Assembly (NCBI GenBank): GCA_016933255.1
Contig: JAFGBF010000015.1
Span: forward strand, 1 to 64,000
Origin: Candidatus Krumholzibacteriota bacterium
GTDB taxonomy: Bacteria; Krumholzibacteriota; Krumholzibacteriia; Krumholzibacteriales; Krumholzibacteriaceae
DNA: 64,000 bases
Direction: 5' to 3'
Shown: positions 17,761-26,953 of the stretch, in pieces
Layout: the number at the start of each line of letters is the position of its first letter
How positions within the stretch are numbered: the stretch's first letter is position 1
Notes under the pieces: model-generated
Told to the model about the DNA's origin: nothing
Databases searched by the model: none
The model's input: the letters and a program-made list of their open reading frames with translations, nothing else
Translations under genes and position numbers: made by a program

Positions 17761-19140
17761 GTGAAAGCGGCCGCCATATATATCCCGGAATCCCCAGAAG
17801 AGGCCTCCCGGTTCTTTCGTGGAATAACCGAACTGAAAGCGGGAGGATCGAATGTCTCGATTTCTTTCGCTGTTCCTGATGGAAAATCCCCGGCAAGATA
17901 TTCCGGCCGCCGAGGGTCGGAAGAACTGCTCAAGATGGCGGCAGATCTCACGGATAGCGAACCGTTTCATATCGTAATTTCGTCCGAACGGTTTTCAGCG
18001 GTGAAAGAAGTCTCAAAACACGATCTTCTTGCTGTAGCGGGCGGCGGCACCACGCTTGGAAGCCTGAGGGGTGCGGTGGACGATGAAGGCCTGTTCCTTC
18101 CGTTCGACCAGGACATTTTTGACGAGACTATGACTCTCGCAGAGCTTGTGATGAACGGAGCCGCTTCGCGCTGGGAAGGAAGGTACGGCAGTATTCGCGA
18201 ATCCATACTCTCATTGGGAATCGTCGCTCCTTCCGGAGAGATCATTCACTCAGGTTCGCACAGCGTGAAAGATGTTGCGGGGTATGAGATCATAGGTTTT
18301 GTATCGGGTTCGGGAGGAAGATGCGGTATGATCCACTCGGTCACGGCCCGCCTGCTTCCCCGGCCGGCGGCTGTTTCGTTTCTTGTTTTCAGCGGAGATC
18401 CCGCCGATCTCGAAGAAGCTGCCAAAAAGATATTCAGGATCGCCGCTCCCGTTTCTACTGAGATATATCATGGTTCGGCCGCGAGACTTATGGCGGGCGG
18501 CTTCGAGCCGGGGGGGAGTTCCCTGATGATATCGGAAATACATCTTCCTGTAGCTGAGGTTGAAAAACAGCTCTCTGCCAAGGTAGCTGAAGCCTTATCG
18601 AAAAAATCCGTTGCCTGGGTCCATGGTTACCGGGGGGAGCCGGTGAAAGGCGAATTCAGTTCCAGTGTCATGGGACATTTCGGGAACGACAGGCTGCTTG
18701 CCAGTCTGGTGATAGACCTGAAGAGAAAGGCCGATCCTGACGAAGCGGGGTTCTCCTCCGACAGGAAAGTATTCCCGGATGAAGATGATTACAGTTCAAA
18801 TGAAGATGTTCCGCAAAATGAGGATGACTATCTTTATTGGACAGCGTATTTCCCTATGAGGGGACATTATTTATGGGCTGCCGAAAAGCAGGGCAGCACC
18901 TACACCCTTCCCCGCGGCATAGAAGGTTCGATTATCGGGAATATCGCTCCAGGGGCAAGAGTGAGGTTCGAATTGCTGAGTGTGAAAGATTCGAGCCTTC
19001 GGCGAAACCGCCTTCCCGTAGATTCTCTGGCCGGCAGTTACCCCGGCCTCTTCAGGGCGGTCACAAACGGAGAGGTGATATCTGAGATCAGTGAAAAGAT
19101 CTACAGGCTGTTCGACCCTGAAAGGATCATTCTTGTCTGA
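17761..19140 (+). CDS. FAD-binding (GlcE/GlcD-like) 2-hydroxy-acid oxidase subunit
   Basis: 459 aa from GTG 17761. Residues about 85-210 form a PP-loop/FAD_binding_4 domain ('AVAGGGTTLGSLRGAVDDEG', 'GRYGSIRESILSLGIVAPSG', 'SHSVKDVAGYEIIGFVSGSG'), closest by pattern to GlcE/GlcD of glycolate oxidase. The C-terminal substrate-side region is divergent, with an acidic low-complexity stretch near residues 325-360. No separate full-length GlcD is nearby, so this one protein probably supplies the flavin site. Substrate (glycolate, lactate or another 2-hydroxy acid) cannot be fixed from sequence. It overlaps the Fe-S partner gene by 8 bases. Confidence 0.8.
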   Translation: MKAAAIYIPESPEEASRFFRGITELKAGGSNVSISFAVPDGKSPARYSGRRGSEELLKMAADLTDSEPFHIVISSERFSAVKEVSKHDLLAVAGGGTTLGSLRGAVDDEGLFLPFDQDIFDETMTLAELVMNGAASRWEGRYGSIRESILSLGIVAPSGEIIHSGSHSVKDVAGYEIIGFVSGSGGRCGMIHSVTARLLPRPAAVSFLVFSGDPADLEEAAKKIFRIAAPVSTEIYHGSAARLMAGGFEPGGSSLMISEIHLPVAEVEKQLSAKVAEALSKKSVAWVHGYRGEPVKGEFSSSVMGHFGNDRLLASLVIDLKRKADPDEAGFSSDRKVFPDEDDYSSNEDVPQNEDDYLYWTAYFPMRGHYLWAAEKQGSTYTLPRGIEGSIIGNIAPGARVRFELLSVKDSSLRRNRLPVDSLAGSYPGLFRAVTNGEVISEISEKIYRLFDPERIILV

Positions 19141-20758
19141 CAAGAGAGAGATCATCGATGTAACGGAGGATATTCTTCGCTGCAACAGGTGCGGCAAGTG
19201 TATATCGGTGTGTCCTGTATATGATGTCTTCCATGAGGAATGGGCCTCGGCGCGCGGGAAGGTGGAGCTTGCCGAAGCATTTTTCAGGAATGACGAGCTC
19301 GATGAAAAAAATTTTCAGAAGGTATTCGATCTTTGCCTGCATTGCATGGAATGCAGAGAGAACTGTCCATCGGGGATGAGGGCGCACGAGGTCGTAATGG
19401 CTGTCCGTGCCGAAATGGCGAGAAGAGGGTTGATCCCGAAGATCAAGACGGCTGTGTTGAGAATGATAGAGGATATGAATTCCTCGGTCTTCGGAGTAAT
19501 GAGAAGGCTGGGGCTGGTAAGGAGATCTTCCCTTCACGGATACAGCCGCAGCGGGCCGCTCGGGTTTCTTTTTCCGCTGTTCGGCTGGAGGAAAGATCGA
19601 ACGGTTCCACTTCCTGCGAGCAAGCCGTTTCTTGATACGAATCCTGAATTTTTTCCAGCATCGAGGCTCGACGGCATCCTGCCCCTGCCTGAACAGCTTT
19701 ATGACCTGGAGATAGATATTGGTGACGGAGTCGATCGAGGCAAGGTAGCTGCTCTTGTCGCCATGATCGCCGCCGCCCGTTCACGAAATCTCGAAAATTC
19801 CACGAGAATATACTTCTATATCGGTCATACGGTGAATCAGTTCTTCCCTGAAGAGGCTGAGAAGGGTATCTGGCTTCTGAATCTGATAGGCGTTGATGTC
19901 GAAGTGCCGAAAGACCAGCTCTGCTGCGGAGCTCCCTATTTCTATTCTGGCGATATAGAGAATGCTCATAGGGTAGCGAAAGGGGTCATCGATAGATTTT
20001 CCGGTCACTCTTATGACTGGATCGTCACGACCTGCGCTTCCGGCGGCCTGATGCTAAAAGAGGAGTTCCCGAGGATCTTCGACATCTCATCTGATGGTTT
20101 TTTCAGGATAGAATGGGATCCTGAATCGGATCTGTTCATAAGACGAAAGGAAACAGGGACGCCCGCCGCGGAATATGGTGAGACGGCACGCCTCTATAAG
20201 AAAAATATCGAGGGAAGGGTCAAGGATCTGAATGAACTGATAGCTGACCTTCTTGTCCTGGAGAAGGATCAGGAAGGATCGGGAGATATTTTCAGCGGCA
20301 AAAAGGCTCAAGCCGGTGGGCCTTCCCCCGGCGAGCAGTTCCCATCAGGGCCCGCCCTGCCGGTCGTGACATATCACCATCCCTGCCACCTGAACAGGGG
20401 ACAGGATGTCAACTGGCAGCCGGAAGCTATCCTCGAGCTCCTTTTCAGATACAGATATATAAAGATGGCGGACTCGGCGAGATGCTGCGGAGGGGGAGGG
20501 TCATTTACATTTGCCCACTCGGAAGCATCTGAAAAGATAGCGTCGAAGAAAGCCGATGCGATAGAAGCGGTGGATCCCTATATTGTAGCTACTTCCTGCC
20601 CCCTCTGCAGGATCCAGCTTGCCGATACGATAAGGAGAAGGTTTGTTCTTGAAGCTGATGAACTGGGGATAAGGAAGAAGATGATACCTGTAAGTTCACC
20701 TGCCGAACTGCTGGCGGACGATCTCGCCTCTATCATCGGAGCTTTGGGGAAACTGTGA
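19133..20758 (+). CDS. Fe-S/CCG-domain oxidoreductase subunit (GlcF/HdrD-like)
   Basis: 541 aa from TTG 19133, which has AAAGGA six bases upstream and overlaps the previous stop. The frame also opens at ATG 19091, deep in the preceding gene and without a site. Two 4Fe-4S motifs are at the N-terminus ('CNRCGKCISVCPVYD' and 'CLHCMECRENCPSG'), and two CCG elements lie in the C-terminal half ('CCGAPYFYSG', 'CCGGGGSF'). Known GlcF-type proteins pass electrons from the flavin subunit to quinone. A long divergent linker (about residues 330-430) separates the CCG elements. Likely membrane-peripheral. Confidence 0.85.
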   Translation: MSDKREIIDVTEDILRCNRCGKCISVCPVYDVFHEEWASARGKVELAEAFFRNDELDEKNFQKVFDLCLHCMECRENCPSGMRAHEVVMAVRAEMARRGLIPKIKTAVLRMIEDMNSSVFGVMRRLGLVRRSSLHGYSRSGPLGFLFPLFGWRKDRTVPLPASKPFLDTNPEFFPASRLDGILPLPEQLYDLEIDIGDGVDRGKVAALVAMIAAARSRNLENSTRIYFYIGHTVNQFFPEEAEKGIWLLNLIGVDVEVPKDQLCCGAPYFYSGDIENAHRVAKGVIDRFSGHSYDWIVTTCASGGLMLKEEFPRIFDISSDGFFRIEWDPESDLFIRRKETGTPAAEYGETARLYKKNIEGRVKDLNELIADLLVLEKDQEGSGDIFSGKKAQAGGPSPGEQFPSGPALPVVTYHHPCHLNRGQDVNWQPEAILELLFRYRYIKMADSARCCGGGGSFTFAHSEASEKIASKKADAIEAVDPYIVATSCPLCRIQLADTIRRRFVLEADELGIRKKMIPVSSPAELLADDLASIIGALGKL

Positions 20759-20856
20759 AAAGACTCCGAAAGATGCCGGAGGCGCCGGGGTTTTCATGCC
20801 AGGATACTCGGTCGGAAGAGTGGGCGGGTCCCCTGTGCGACGGGGACAAAAGGACA

Positions 20857-20885
20857 TTGACAATATCGCCCCGGATTACTATTAT
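20857..20885 (+). promoter_or_regulatory. Sigma-70-type promoter for tRNA-Asn
   Basis: TTGACA (20857-20862), 17-base spacer, TATTAT (20880-20885). The -35 is consensus and the -10 differs at one position. The spacing to the mature tRNA 5' end at 20933 leaves a leader of about 40 bases. Confidence 0.85.
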
Positions 20886-20932
20886 TTAGACCTGCGAAGC
20901 GAAAGTTTCGTTTAAAATAGAAGTTTTAGCGC

Positions 20933-21008
<76 letters not shown>

Positions 21009-21041
21009 GATTTTATCCGGTCTAAGGCGACGCTTCATTGG

Positions 21042-24000
21042 TCAGCGCAGCAGAACCATCTTTCTCGTCTGAACGAAATCGCCGGCCACGAGACGGTAGA
21101 AGTAGATCCCGCTCGATACAGCCCTTCCTCTTTCGTCCTTTCCTTCCCAACTGATCTCCTTGCGGCCCTGGCTCATTTCGCGGTCAGCGGGAACGGCCAC
21201 AAGCTCTCCCTTTATGTTGAAGATCGAGAGCTTCACGCGCGCCGCTTTGGGCAGATCGAACCTGATCATCGTCACCGGATTGAATGGATTCGGAACGTTC
21301 TGGTAGAGCGCGAACGATTTCACCAGCTCGGGAGTGTCGCCACCGGTTACAGCCCCTGCTCCGGCCGGAGCGCTTTCGTTGCCGGCATGATCGAGGGCTG
21401 TCACCTTGTAGAAGACATTCCAGCCGTCGTATTCGGGGTCGCTCCAGCCGGAAGTGGCTATCTCGTGTATAAGAGTCCCGGGGTCGGGCACAAAGTCTTC
21501 GCTATCTCCCCGATATACCCTGTAATACTGGAAATCGGCCTCGGGCGAATCGTCCCAGTCCAGCGTGTTGCCGCTTCCCGTGTTGTACGCAATGGAAAAT
21601 CCCAGCGGTACTCCAGGTGCTATGTTGTCGACCGAGTAGCCGCTGTCGGGTGGGCTGGCGTACCATTCCGTCGGATCGGTTGTCTGCGCGATGATGCAGT
21701 AGACGGTGTGGTTGAAGGCCGCGCTGGAGTCCTCGAGAGTCGGTACCAGGCAGACATACTCTTCCTGCTGCAGCGCCATCACGTATGCCACAGCCTCCCA
21801 GCTCCCCGGCGGAAGACCCGCCGCTGCCGCTGAGGCGGCAGTGACGAACTCGCGTCCATCGATTTCGATGGAAGGGAAGCTTTCGATCCCGCCTTCGGAT
21901 GATGCGGTTCCCGGGGATTCATTCGCCCCTGTCAAAGGTTGTGTCCCTGCTTCTACTTCCAGGATCCCGGATGGAAGATCTATGCGGCGGAACACGTTGT
22001 ACCCCGTGACCGGTCCTTCCGGGGCGTTGGAGAGCTCATAAGCGGAACGAATGAAGTGTATCCTGGCCCACCCGCCCTGGTCGCCGGGAACGTCTGCTAT
22101 CGAATCGACTGTGGCGAACTGGTAGAGCCATTCCAGATCAATCATGGAAATGGAAGGAATGCTGCGGCCGTCCTCCGGGTTGTAACTTAATTTTGCCTTC
22201 CATCGCAGATCGCTGTTCCAGGTGGAAGAGTACTGAGGAAAGTAAAAGTTGTCGAAAAACGGTATCTCGTAGAAACCATATGGTCCTTCTACATACGGAG
22301 TGATCGATCCGTACGGTTCCGCGGTGATCGATACTTTTACCGCAACCGCAGATTCATCGCTATCGTCAACAGCGAGCGAGACTGCTTCTTCTGTTATCGA
22401 TTGGATCACGTCTTCAAACATCCTGGCCGACTTGAGATACGAGCTGTTGCAGAAATAGATTAAATTACCCTCGATGCAGACCTCTCTTCCCGGCGCATCG
22501 ATGTGACCAGCGTATGTCGGCGATAGCGGGTCGCCGATATCATAGAACAAAATATTCGACTGTGAAACAGCAATGACCGCGTAGTCGCCCGATATGGCAA
22601 GCCCCAACGTTTTGCTGGTGACTATATCGGTGATGCTTGCGACGGACGGAGAGAAGGGGTTGCTGATGTCGATAGCGATCAGTTCATGACTCTCGACCGT
22701 AGTGCAGTAGAGATGATCTCCAGAAGGCGCAAAATGACTCGGCTCTTCGCCGAGATAGAGACTATATACAAGGGACGGCGAGGCCGGATCTGATATATCG
22801 ATGATAAGCAGACTTTCTGTCGTTCCGGCAAAAAGTATATCGCCGAAGGTCTCTATGATACCTATCTTCGCGGCCGGGTCGTAGCTTCCCGCGATCGCCA
22901 TCGCTGCAGGATCACTGATGTCTACCACCTGAAGGCCGAAGTCCATGCAGCCGATGTAGGCATAGTTTCCCGCTATCGCCACATCCCACAGGCTGTCAGG
23001 AAGGGCGACGCTGTCGATGGCAGTGGGAGCCAAGGGGGTGGTTACGTTGATCGACCGGAAGCATTCAACGTAATCTCCGATGTATGCCACATCTCCCGCA
23101 ACGTCCACGCATTTAGCGATCCCGTTTATAGGGAGATTCCCGGTTTCAGCGAATGATAGTGGGTCGCTGATGTCGACGATCACAAGTCCCTGGGCGTAGT
23201 TTGCCAGGTAGGCCAGATCTCCCTCGACTTTTATATCGTAAAATTCGGAGCCGAAATACTGAGAGTAGAAGTTTGTCAGTGTCGAGAGGTCTCTCACGTC
23301 GATTACCTGGAGCCCGGATCCGGCGTCGGCGACGAATGCATATTCGCCTGCGAGCCTGATCTTCCTTGCGCTGCCGGGAGTGTCGATGGAATTGACTATT
23401 ACAGGAGCATGGGGGTCGGTGACGTCGACGGCGATGAGGCCCGAGTTCTGACAGGCGACATAGGCGATGTCTCCGCTCACCTCGATGCCCAGGGCTGTTG
23501 ATGGAGTCGTAAGGCTGGCGATGAATTTCGGTTTGGCCGGCTTAACGATCTCGATCACGTACACTCCGCCCACGTCGTCGGCCAGATAGAGCATGTTTCC
23601 CTCGATTTCGAGATCCCAGGAATAACCGGGAGTGTCGAAGGTTCCCGCGAGCGTGGGTGATTCGGGAACGCTTACGTTTATCACCTGCAGCCCGCTTCCG
23701 CTGTCGGCCACATAGGCGTAGTCACCGGATACGGCGACGCCGTAGGAATTGCCGGGAGTGTCGTAGTGACCGGTCAGGGAAGGCGCTGTTGGGTCTGATA
23801 TGTCGATTATCACTAGGCCGTTCGAGCGGTCGGCGACGTATGCGTAATCTCCATCTATAAATACGTCATATGCGCTTCCCGCCGTGTTGTATGTGCCGAC
23901 GAGGGCCGGACTGGCCGGGTTGATAATGCTCAGTACTACAAGTCCTGCCGCCATATCAGCTACGTAGAGGTGGTCGCCGCTGACCGTGAGCCCGAAAGCT

Positions 24001-24347
24001 GAACCGGGCGTATTATAGGTGCCTGCGATGAAGGGGTCCGCAGGATCGGAGATATCCACAACCACGACGCCGTTCGTATAGTCGGCGATGAAGACGTAGT
24101 CGCCTGCCAGCGCAACGTCATATGCGGTTCCGTCGGTATCGAATGAGCCTGCCAGAGTTAACTCGAATGGGTGCATGCCAAGTCGGCCTGCGGCCGTGTC
24201 CCAGAGGGCAGTAGTCAGCAGAGTGTCGCAGTATTCCTTCGTCGTGAAGTCCTCGACGAAATGGTGTTTTATGGCCTGAACGCCGCCTGTCATGGTGCAG
24301 AGCAAAAAAAGCAAAAAGACTCCCCCGCAGATCGTTTTCATCCGCAT
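21042..24347 (-). CDS. Secreted LVIVD-repeat beta-propeller protein with C-terminal sorting domain
   Basis: 1101 aa. Signal peptide at residues 1-25, then from about residue 77 to 645 thirteen full copies of a 42-residue LVIVD unit (pattern 'V.gDYaYvAD..sGLqvidIsdP..P...g..dTpG.a') and a partial fourteenth. These form beta-propeller blades in known relatives. Fibronectin-III-like sequence follows (about 880-990), and the protein ends in the FlgD-like tail 'YQNVPNPFNPVTMIRFDLP' ... 'SGIYFYRLV' ... 'RKMVLLR'. That tail is associated with type-IX-like export or surface attachment in FCB-type bacteria. GGAGG precedes ATG 24347. No enzymatic motif was seen; a surface binding role is inference. Confidence 0.85.
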   Translation of the reverse strand: MRMKTICGGVFLLFLLCTMTGGVQAIKHHFVEDFTTKEYCDTLLTTALWDTAAGRLGMHPFELTLAGSFDTDGTAYDVALAGDYVFIADYTNGVVVVDISDPADPFIAGTYNTPGSAFGLTVSGDHLYVADMAAGLVVLSIINPASPALVGTYNTAGSAYDVFIDGDYAYVADRSNGLVIIDISDPTAPSLTGHYDTPGNSYGVAVSGDYAYVADSGSGLQVINVSVPESPTLAGTFDTPGYSWDLEIEGNMLYLADDVGGVYVIEIVKPAKPKFIASLTTPSTALGIEVSGDIAYVACQNSGLIAVDVTDPHAPVIVNSIDTPGSARKIRLAGEYAFVADAGSGLQVIDVRDLSTLTNFYSQYFGSEFYDIKVEGDLAYLANYAQGLVIVDISDPLSFAETGNLPINGIAKCVDVAGDVAYIGDYVECFRSINVTTPLAPTAIDSVALPDSLWDVAIAGNYAYIGCMDFGLQVVDISDPAAMAIAGSYDPAAKIGIIETFGDILFAGTTESLLIIDISDPASPSLVYSLYLGEEPSHFAPSGDHLYCTTVESHELIAIDISNPFSPSVASITDIVTSKTLGLAISGDYAVIAVSQSNILFYDIGDPLSPTYAGHIDAPGREVCIEGNLIYFCNSSYLKSARMFEDVIQSITEEAVSLAVDDSDESAVAVKVSITAEPYGSITPYVEGPYGFYEIPFFDNFYFPQYSSTWNSDLRWKAKLSYNPEDGRSIPSISMIDLEWLYQFATVDSIADVPGDQGGWARIHFIRSAYELSNAPEGPVTGYNVFRRIDLPSGILEVEAGTQPLTGANESPGTASSEGGIESFPSIEIDGREFVTAASAAAAGLPPGSWEAVAYVMALQQEEYVCLVPTLEDSSAAFNHTVYCIIAQTTDPTEWYASPPDSGYSVDNIAPGVPLGFSIAYNTGSGNTLDWDDSPEADFQYYRVYRGDSEDFVPDPGTLIHEIATSGWSDPEYDGWNVFYKVTALDHAGNESAPAGAGAVTGGDTPELVKSFALYQNVPNPFNPVTMIRFDLPKAARVKLSIFNIKGELVAVPADREMSQGRKEISWEGKDERGRAVSSGIYFYRLVAGDFVQTRKMVLLR

Positions 24348-24598
24348 TTTAATCCTCCAGGTAATCAGTCAGCAGAGCTGAGTTGAAAAGCAGTCATCCC
24401 CATCCAGACGCTATGGTTTTATCTGTCCGCCGCGAGATGATTTAACCTTGTAATTCTAACATATTTACGGAAGTTGTTCAAGGGCCAGACATCTCAATCT
24501 ACGGATTCCTGCATTTCTTTTTTAGCTGATCCGGAATTTGTGAAACTTCCGCGTAATTGATACGTAAACTCACTATTAACACTAAAAGGGGGTCATCA

Positions 24599-25957
24599 AT
24601 GTCCACTCGTACCACTTTCCTCGGTCTTTTGGTAGTCTGTCTGATGGTATTCTGCTCTTCCAATGCAACTGCCCAGGCGGCTCGTCCTGGTGAACTTGCG
24701 CCGATCGACGCAGCTGCCCGGGCGGCTATTGTCGACAGCGTGACTGCCATTATCGATTCGGTATATGTGCTCGGGGAGCCTGCCGCGCGTATCGTTGCGG
24801 AGGTCAGGCGCGCGCTGGCCGCTGGTGAATATGATGGGATCGACGATCCGGCGGAATTTGCAGAACGGCTTCATCATGATTGCCAGAGGGTCAATCATGA
24901 CGGGCACTTCAGGGTCTTTGCCCTGCAGCCGCTCGATCCTTCCACCACCGCGGCCGGGCAGGACGAGAACCCGCTCGATGTGGAGCGCCGGAACCGGTAC
25001 CTCAAGGCGATCAATTACGGTTTCAAGAAGGCAGAGATCCTGGAAGGCGGAGTCGGGTATCTCCGGTTCGATTCCTTTTCACGCGGCGAAGAGGCTTATA
25101 TGGCTGCTGTATCGGCTATGAACTTCATATCCAACAGCAGCGCCGTCATCCTTGATCTGAGGAATAACGGGGGTGGGGCGGCATCGATGATCCGTTTTAT
25201 CTGCGGATATCTCTTTGAAGAGAATACTCATCTTATCAACTGGGATAACCGTGCGGAAAACAGTACTGTCCAGTCGTACAGCACCGACTTCGTACCGGGA
25301 AAACGCATCACTGAGCAGCCTGTTTACATCCTGACAAGCAGCGGCACATTCTCAGCTGCCGAAGAGTTCACCTTTGATCTCAAAAATCTTGAACGTGCGA
25401 CAGTCGTAGGCGCTACGACTGGCGGAGGCGGGCATACTGTCGCAAGTTACTACTTTGATTTCGAAGGGTTCCGCATCGGCCTACGCGTTCCCAACAGCCG
25501 AGCCTACAATCCGAAGAACAACGAAGGGTGGGAGGGGGTCGGCGTCATCCCGGATATAGTTGTTAAGTCTGAGCAGGCTCTTGATGTCGCCCACGCAGAT
25601 GCACTTCGGAAACTGATCGAAGCAGAGGAGGACGAACGGGTAAAATTCGTATATGAATGGGCCCTCAAAGATATAGACAGCCGACTTGATCCTGTCAAAC
25701 TTACGAAGAAACAGATGAAGAAGTACGAAGGCACTTTCGGGCCCCGCCGGGTATTTTTAAAAGACGGCGAGTTGTGGTATCAGCGTGAGAGTGGTTCCCC
25801 GTATCTGCTCGAGCCGATGGATAAGGACCTCTTCAGGGTCGGAGATATCGGATATTTCAGGTTGTCATTCGGGCGCGATTCCAGCGGCGGGATAGTAAAA
25901 GTGATAGGTCTCTACAACAATGGACGCGTAGACGAGAACGAGAAAGAAAGCGACTGA
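24599..25957 (+). CDS. Secreted S41-family peptidase (IRBP/tail-specific protease type)
   Basis: 452 aa from ATG 24599 (AAAAGGGGG upstream); the frame opens further back at TTG 24557 without a site. Signal peptide about residues 1-26 ending 'ATAQA'. An N-terminal helical domain like that of IRBP-type S41 proteins (about 35-110) precedes the peptidase core: 'GGVGYLRFDSFSRGEEAY', 'AVILDLRNNGGGAASMIRFI', and the nucleophile motif 'TSSGTFSAAEEF' with the serine near residue 252. The C-terminal ~90 residues have a beta-rich 'YEGTFGPRRVFLKDGELWYQ' segment seen in other S41 relatives. Probably a periplasmic or exported serine protease; the substrate is unknown. Confidence 0.88.
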   Translation: MSTRTTFLGLLVVCLMVFCSSNATAQAARPGELAPIDAAARAAIVDSVTAIIDSVYVLGEPAARIVAEVRRALAAGEYDGIDDPAEFAERLHHDCQRVNHDGHFRVFALQPLDPSTTAAGQDENPLDVERRNRYLKAINYGFKKAEILEGGVGYLRFDSFSRGEEAYMAAVSAMNFISNSSAVILDLRNNGGGAASMIRFICGYLFEENTHLINWDNRAENSTVQSYSTDFVPGKRITEQPVYILTSSGTFSAAEEFTFDLKNLERATVVGATTGGGGHTVASYYFDFEGFRIGLRVPNSRAYNPKNNEGWEGVGVIPDIVVKSEQALDVAHADALRKLIEAEEDERVKFVYEWALKDIDSRLDPVKLTKKQMKKYEGTFGPRRVFLKDGELWYQRESGSPYLLEPMDKDLFRVGDIGYFRLSFGRDSSGGIVKVIGLYNNGRVDENEKESD

Positions 25958-26056
25958 GTATTCAGCTTGATTTAGATCTACAAATAGCATAGAAGATTAA
26001 GTGTCTGGATATCGATCGGTTCAATATCGTTAGAAACGGCAGGGAGGTGGTTAGAT

Positions 26057-26413
26057 TTGAATTGCATGGAGAATCTGCTTGATGCTCTGGAGCGCTGCGG
26101 GGAGGCTGCAGCTTTCTACAAAGGGCAGGATATTTTGATGGCAAACAGTCTTTTCGCGACTCTGTTTGAGAAAGAAGCTGAAGAATGCAGGGATCTGCCG
26201 ATAATGGAGATCTGCCATGAAGATTCTGTAGAGATGATCTTCGATTTCATAAAAAGAAGAGGCTACGGAAACCATAATGTTCCAACGACATATTCTGCTT
26301 CCTTCAGAACAAGGCACAATCCGAAACTCAACCTGCAGATCACTATCATTGAAACAAAGAATACTGAAGGAGCATATCTGGCGATTTTAAAGGAAGCAGA
26401 ACCTGATTATTGA
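26057..26413 (+). CDS. Small stand-alone PAS-like protein
   Basis: 118 aa from TTG 26057, six bases after AGGGAGGTGG (26041-26050). The order of predicted strands and helices ('AFYKGQDILMANSLFATLF', 'IMEICHEDSVEMIFDFIKRR', 'NLQITIIETKNTEGAYLAIL') matches one PAS domain with nothing attached. No signal peptide. PAS domains sense small ligands or bind partners; with no output domain this would act on another protein, possibly the downstream GAF/LuxR pair (inference). The family match is by pattern only. Confidence 0.6.
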   Translation: MNCMENLLDALERCGEAAAFYKGQDILMANSLFATLFEKEAEECRDLPIMEICHEDSVEMIFDFIKRRGYGNHNVPTTYSASFRTRHNPKLNLQITIIETKNTEGAYLAILKEAEPDY

Positions 26414-26953
26414 TATGAAATGTTTATCAATCGCCTCTTCGAGAACAGTTATACCGCTGAAAGACCGGATTCATCTGTTCCGGGCTCCTGGCGGCAGGGA
26501 TATGAGGACTTGACCCTAGCGTGAATATTTCCGGTTGAATAAAAGACCTGCATCCAATTGATCCAGGTGAGAAGGAAATATTGAGGGATTTTATAACCTG
26601 CCCTGAGGGATCCGATTTCTTTTATGATAACTCATTAGTAAACAATAAATTACACCTTTGCGCCGTCCTATGTTCTTCCAAGTTGTGAGCGAATTACAAT
26701 TAACGGGATCTGTAAAATATATGTTCAGCAGATCTGTCATATCTAATTGTCAATTCAGCTATATCTCAAGCCTCGTTCCCAAGAGAATCTGCCTGTTCTT
26801 GGCATACTTACTGCAATCTGCTCTGTGAAGCGAAAACGAACACAGAGTCGGTCAACAGCATTTGAGAAATATATTACAGAAGATATGGCTGACATCTGTT
26901 TTTCGTGTGTAGGTGTTATATTCAGGAATCAGCGTTTTTGAAAGGAATTTGAA
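26414..26953 (+). other. 540-base intergenic region with promoter and operator-like sites
   Basis: No convincing gene. A 64-codon frame at 26747-26941 has no ribosome-binding site. Two signals are visible. TTGTGAGCGAATTACAATT (26683-26701) matches the E. coli lac O1 operator at 17 of 19 positions. An extended -10, TGT then TATATT (26914-26922), lies 32 bases before the GAF gene start; no good -35 accompanies it. TTACA (26694) and TGTAA (26711) form a further short inverted repeat. The stretch reads AT-rich. Confidence 0.5.

Noticed and set aside
19091-19132. Longer start of the Fe-S subunit gene at ATG 19091
   Set aside because: It lies in the coding end of the preceding gene without a site; TTG 19133 has AAAGGA and the usual start-stop overlap.
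20761-20795. Hairpin CTCCG...CGGAG after the Fe-S subunit gene as terminator
   Set aside because: Only five base pairs with a long loop and a weak T-run; not strong enough to call.
22413-24119. Regular 126-base repeats considered as a CRISPR or satellite array
   Set aside because: They lie in one open frame and encode the LVIVD blades; spacers are absent and the unit is a multiple of three.
26747-26941. 64-codon frame before the GAF gene
   Set aside because: No site, composition unlike neighbours, overlaps the promoter candidate.
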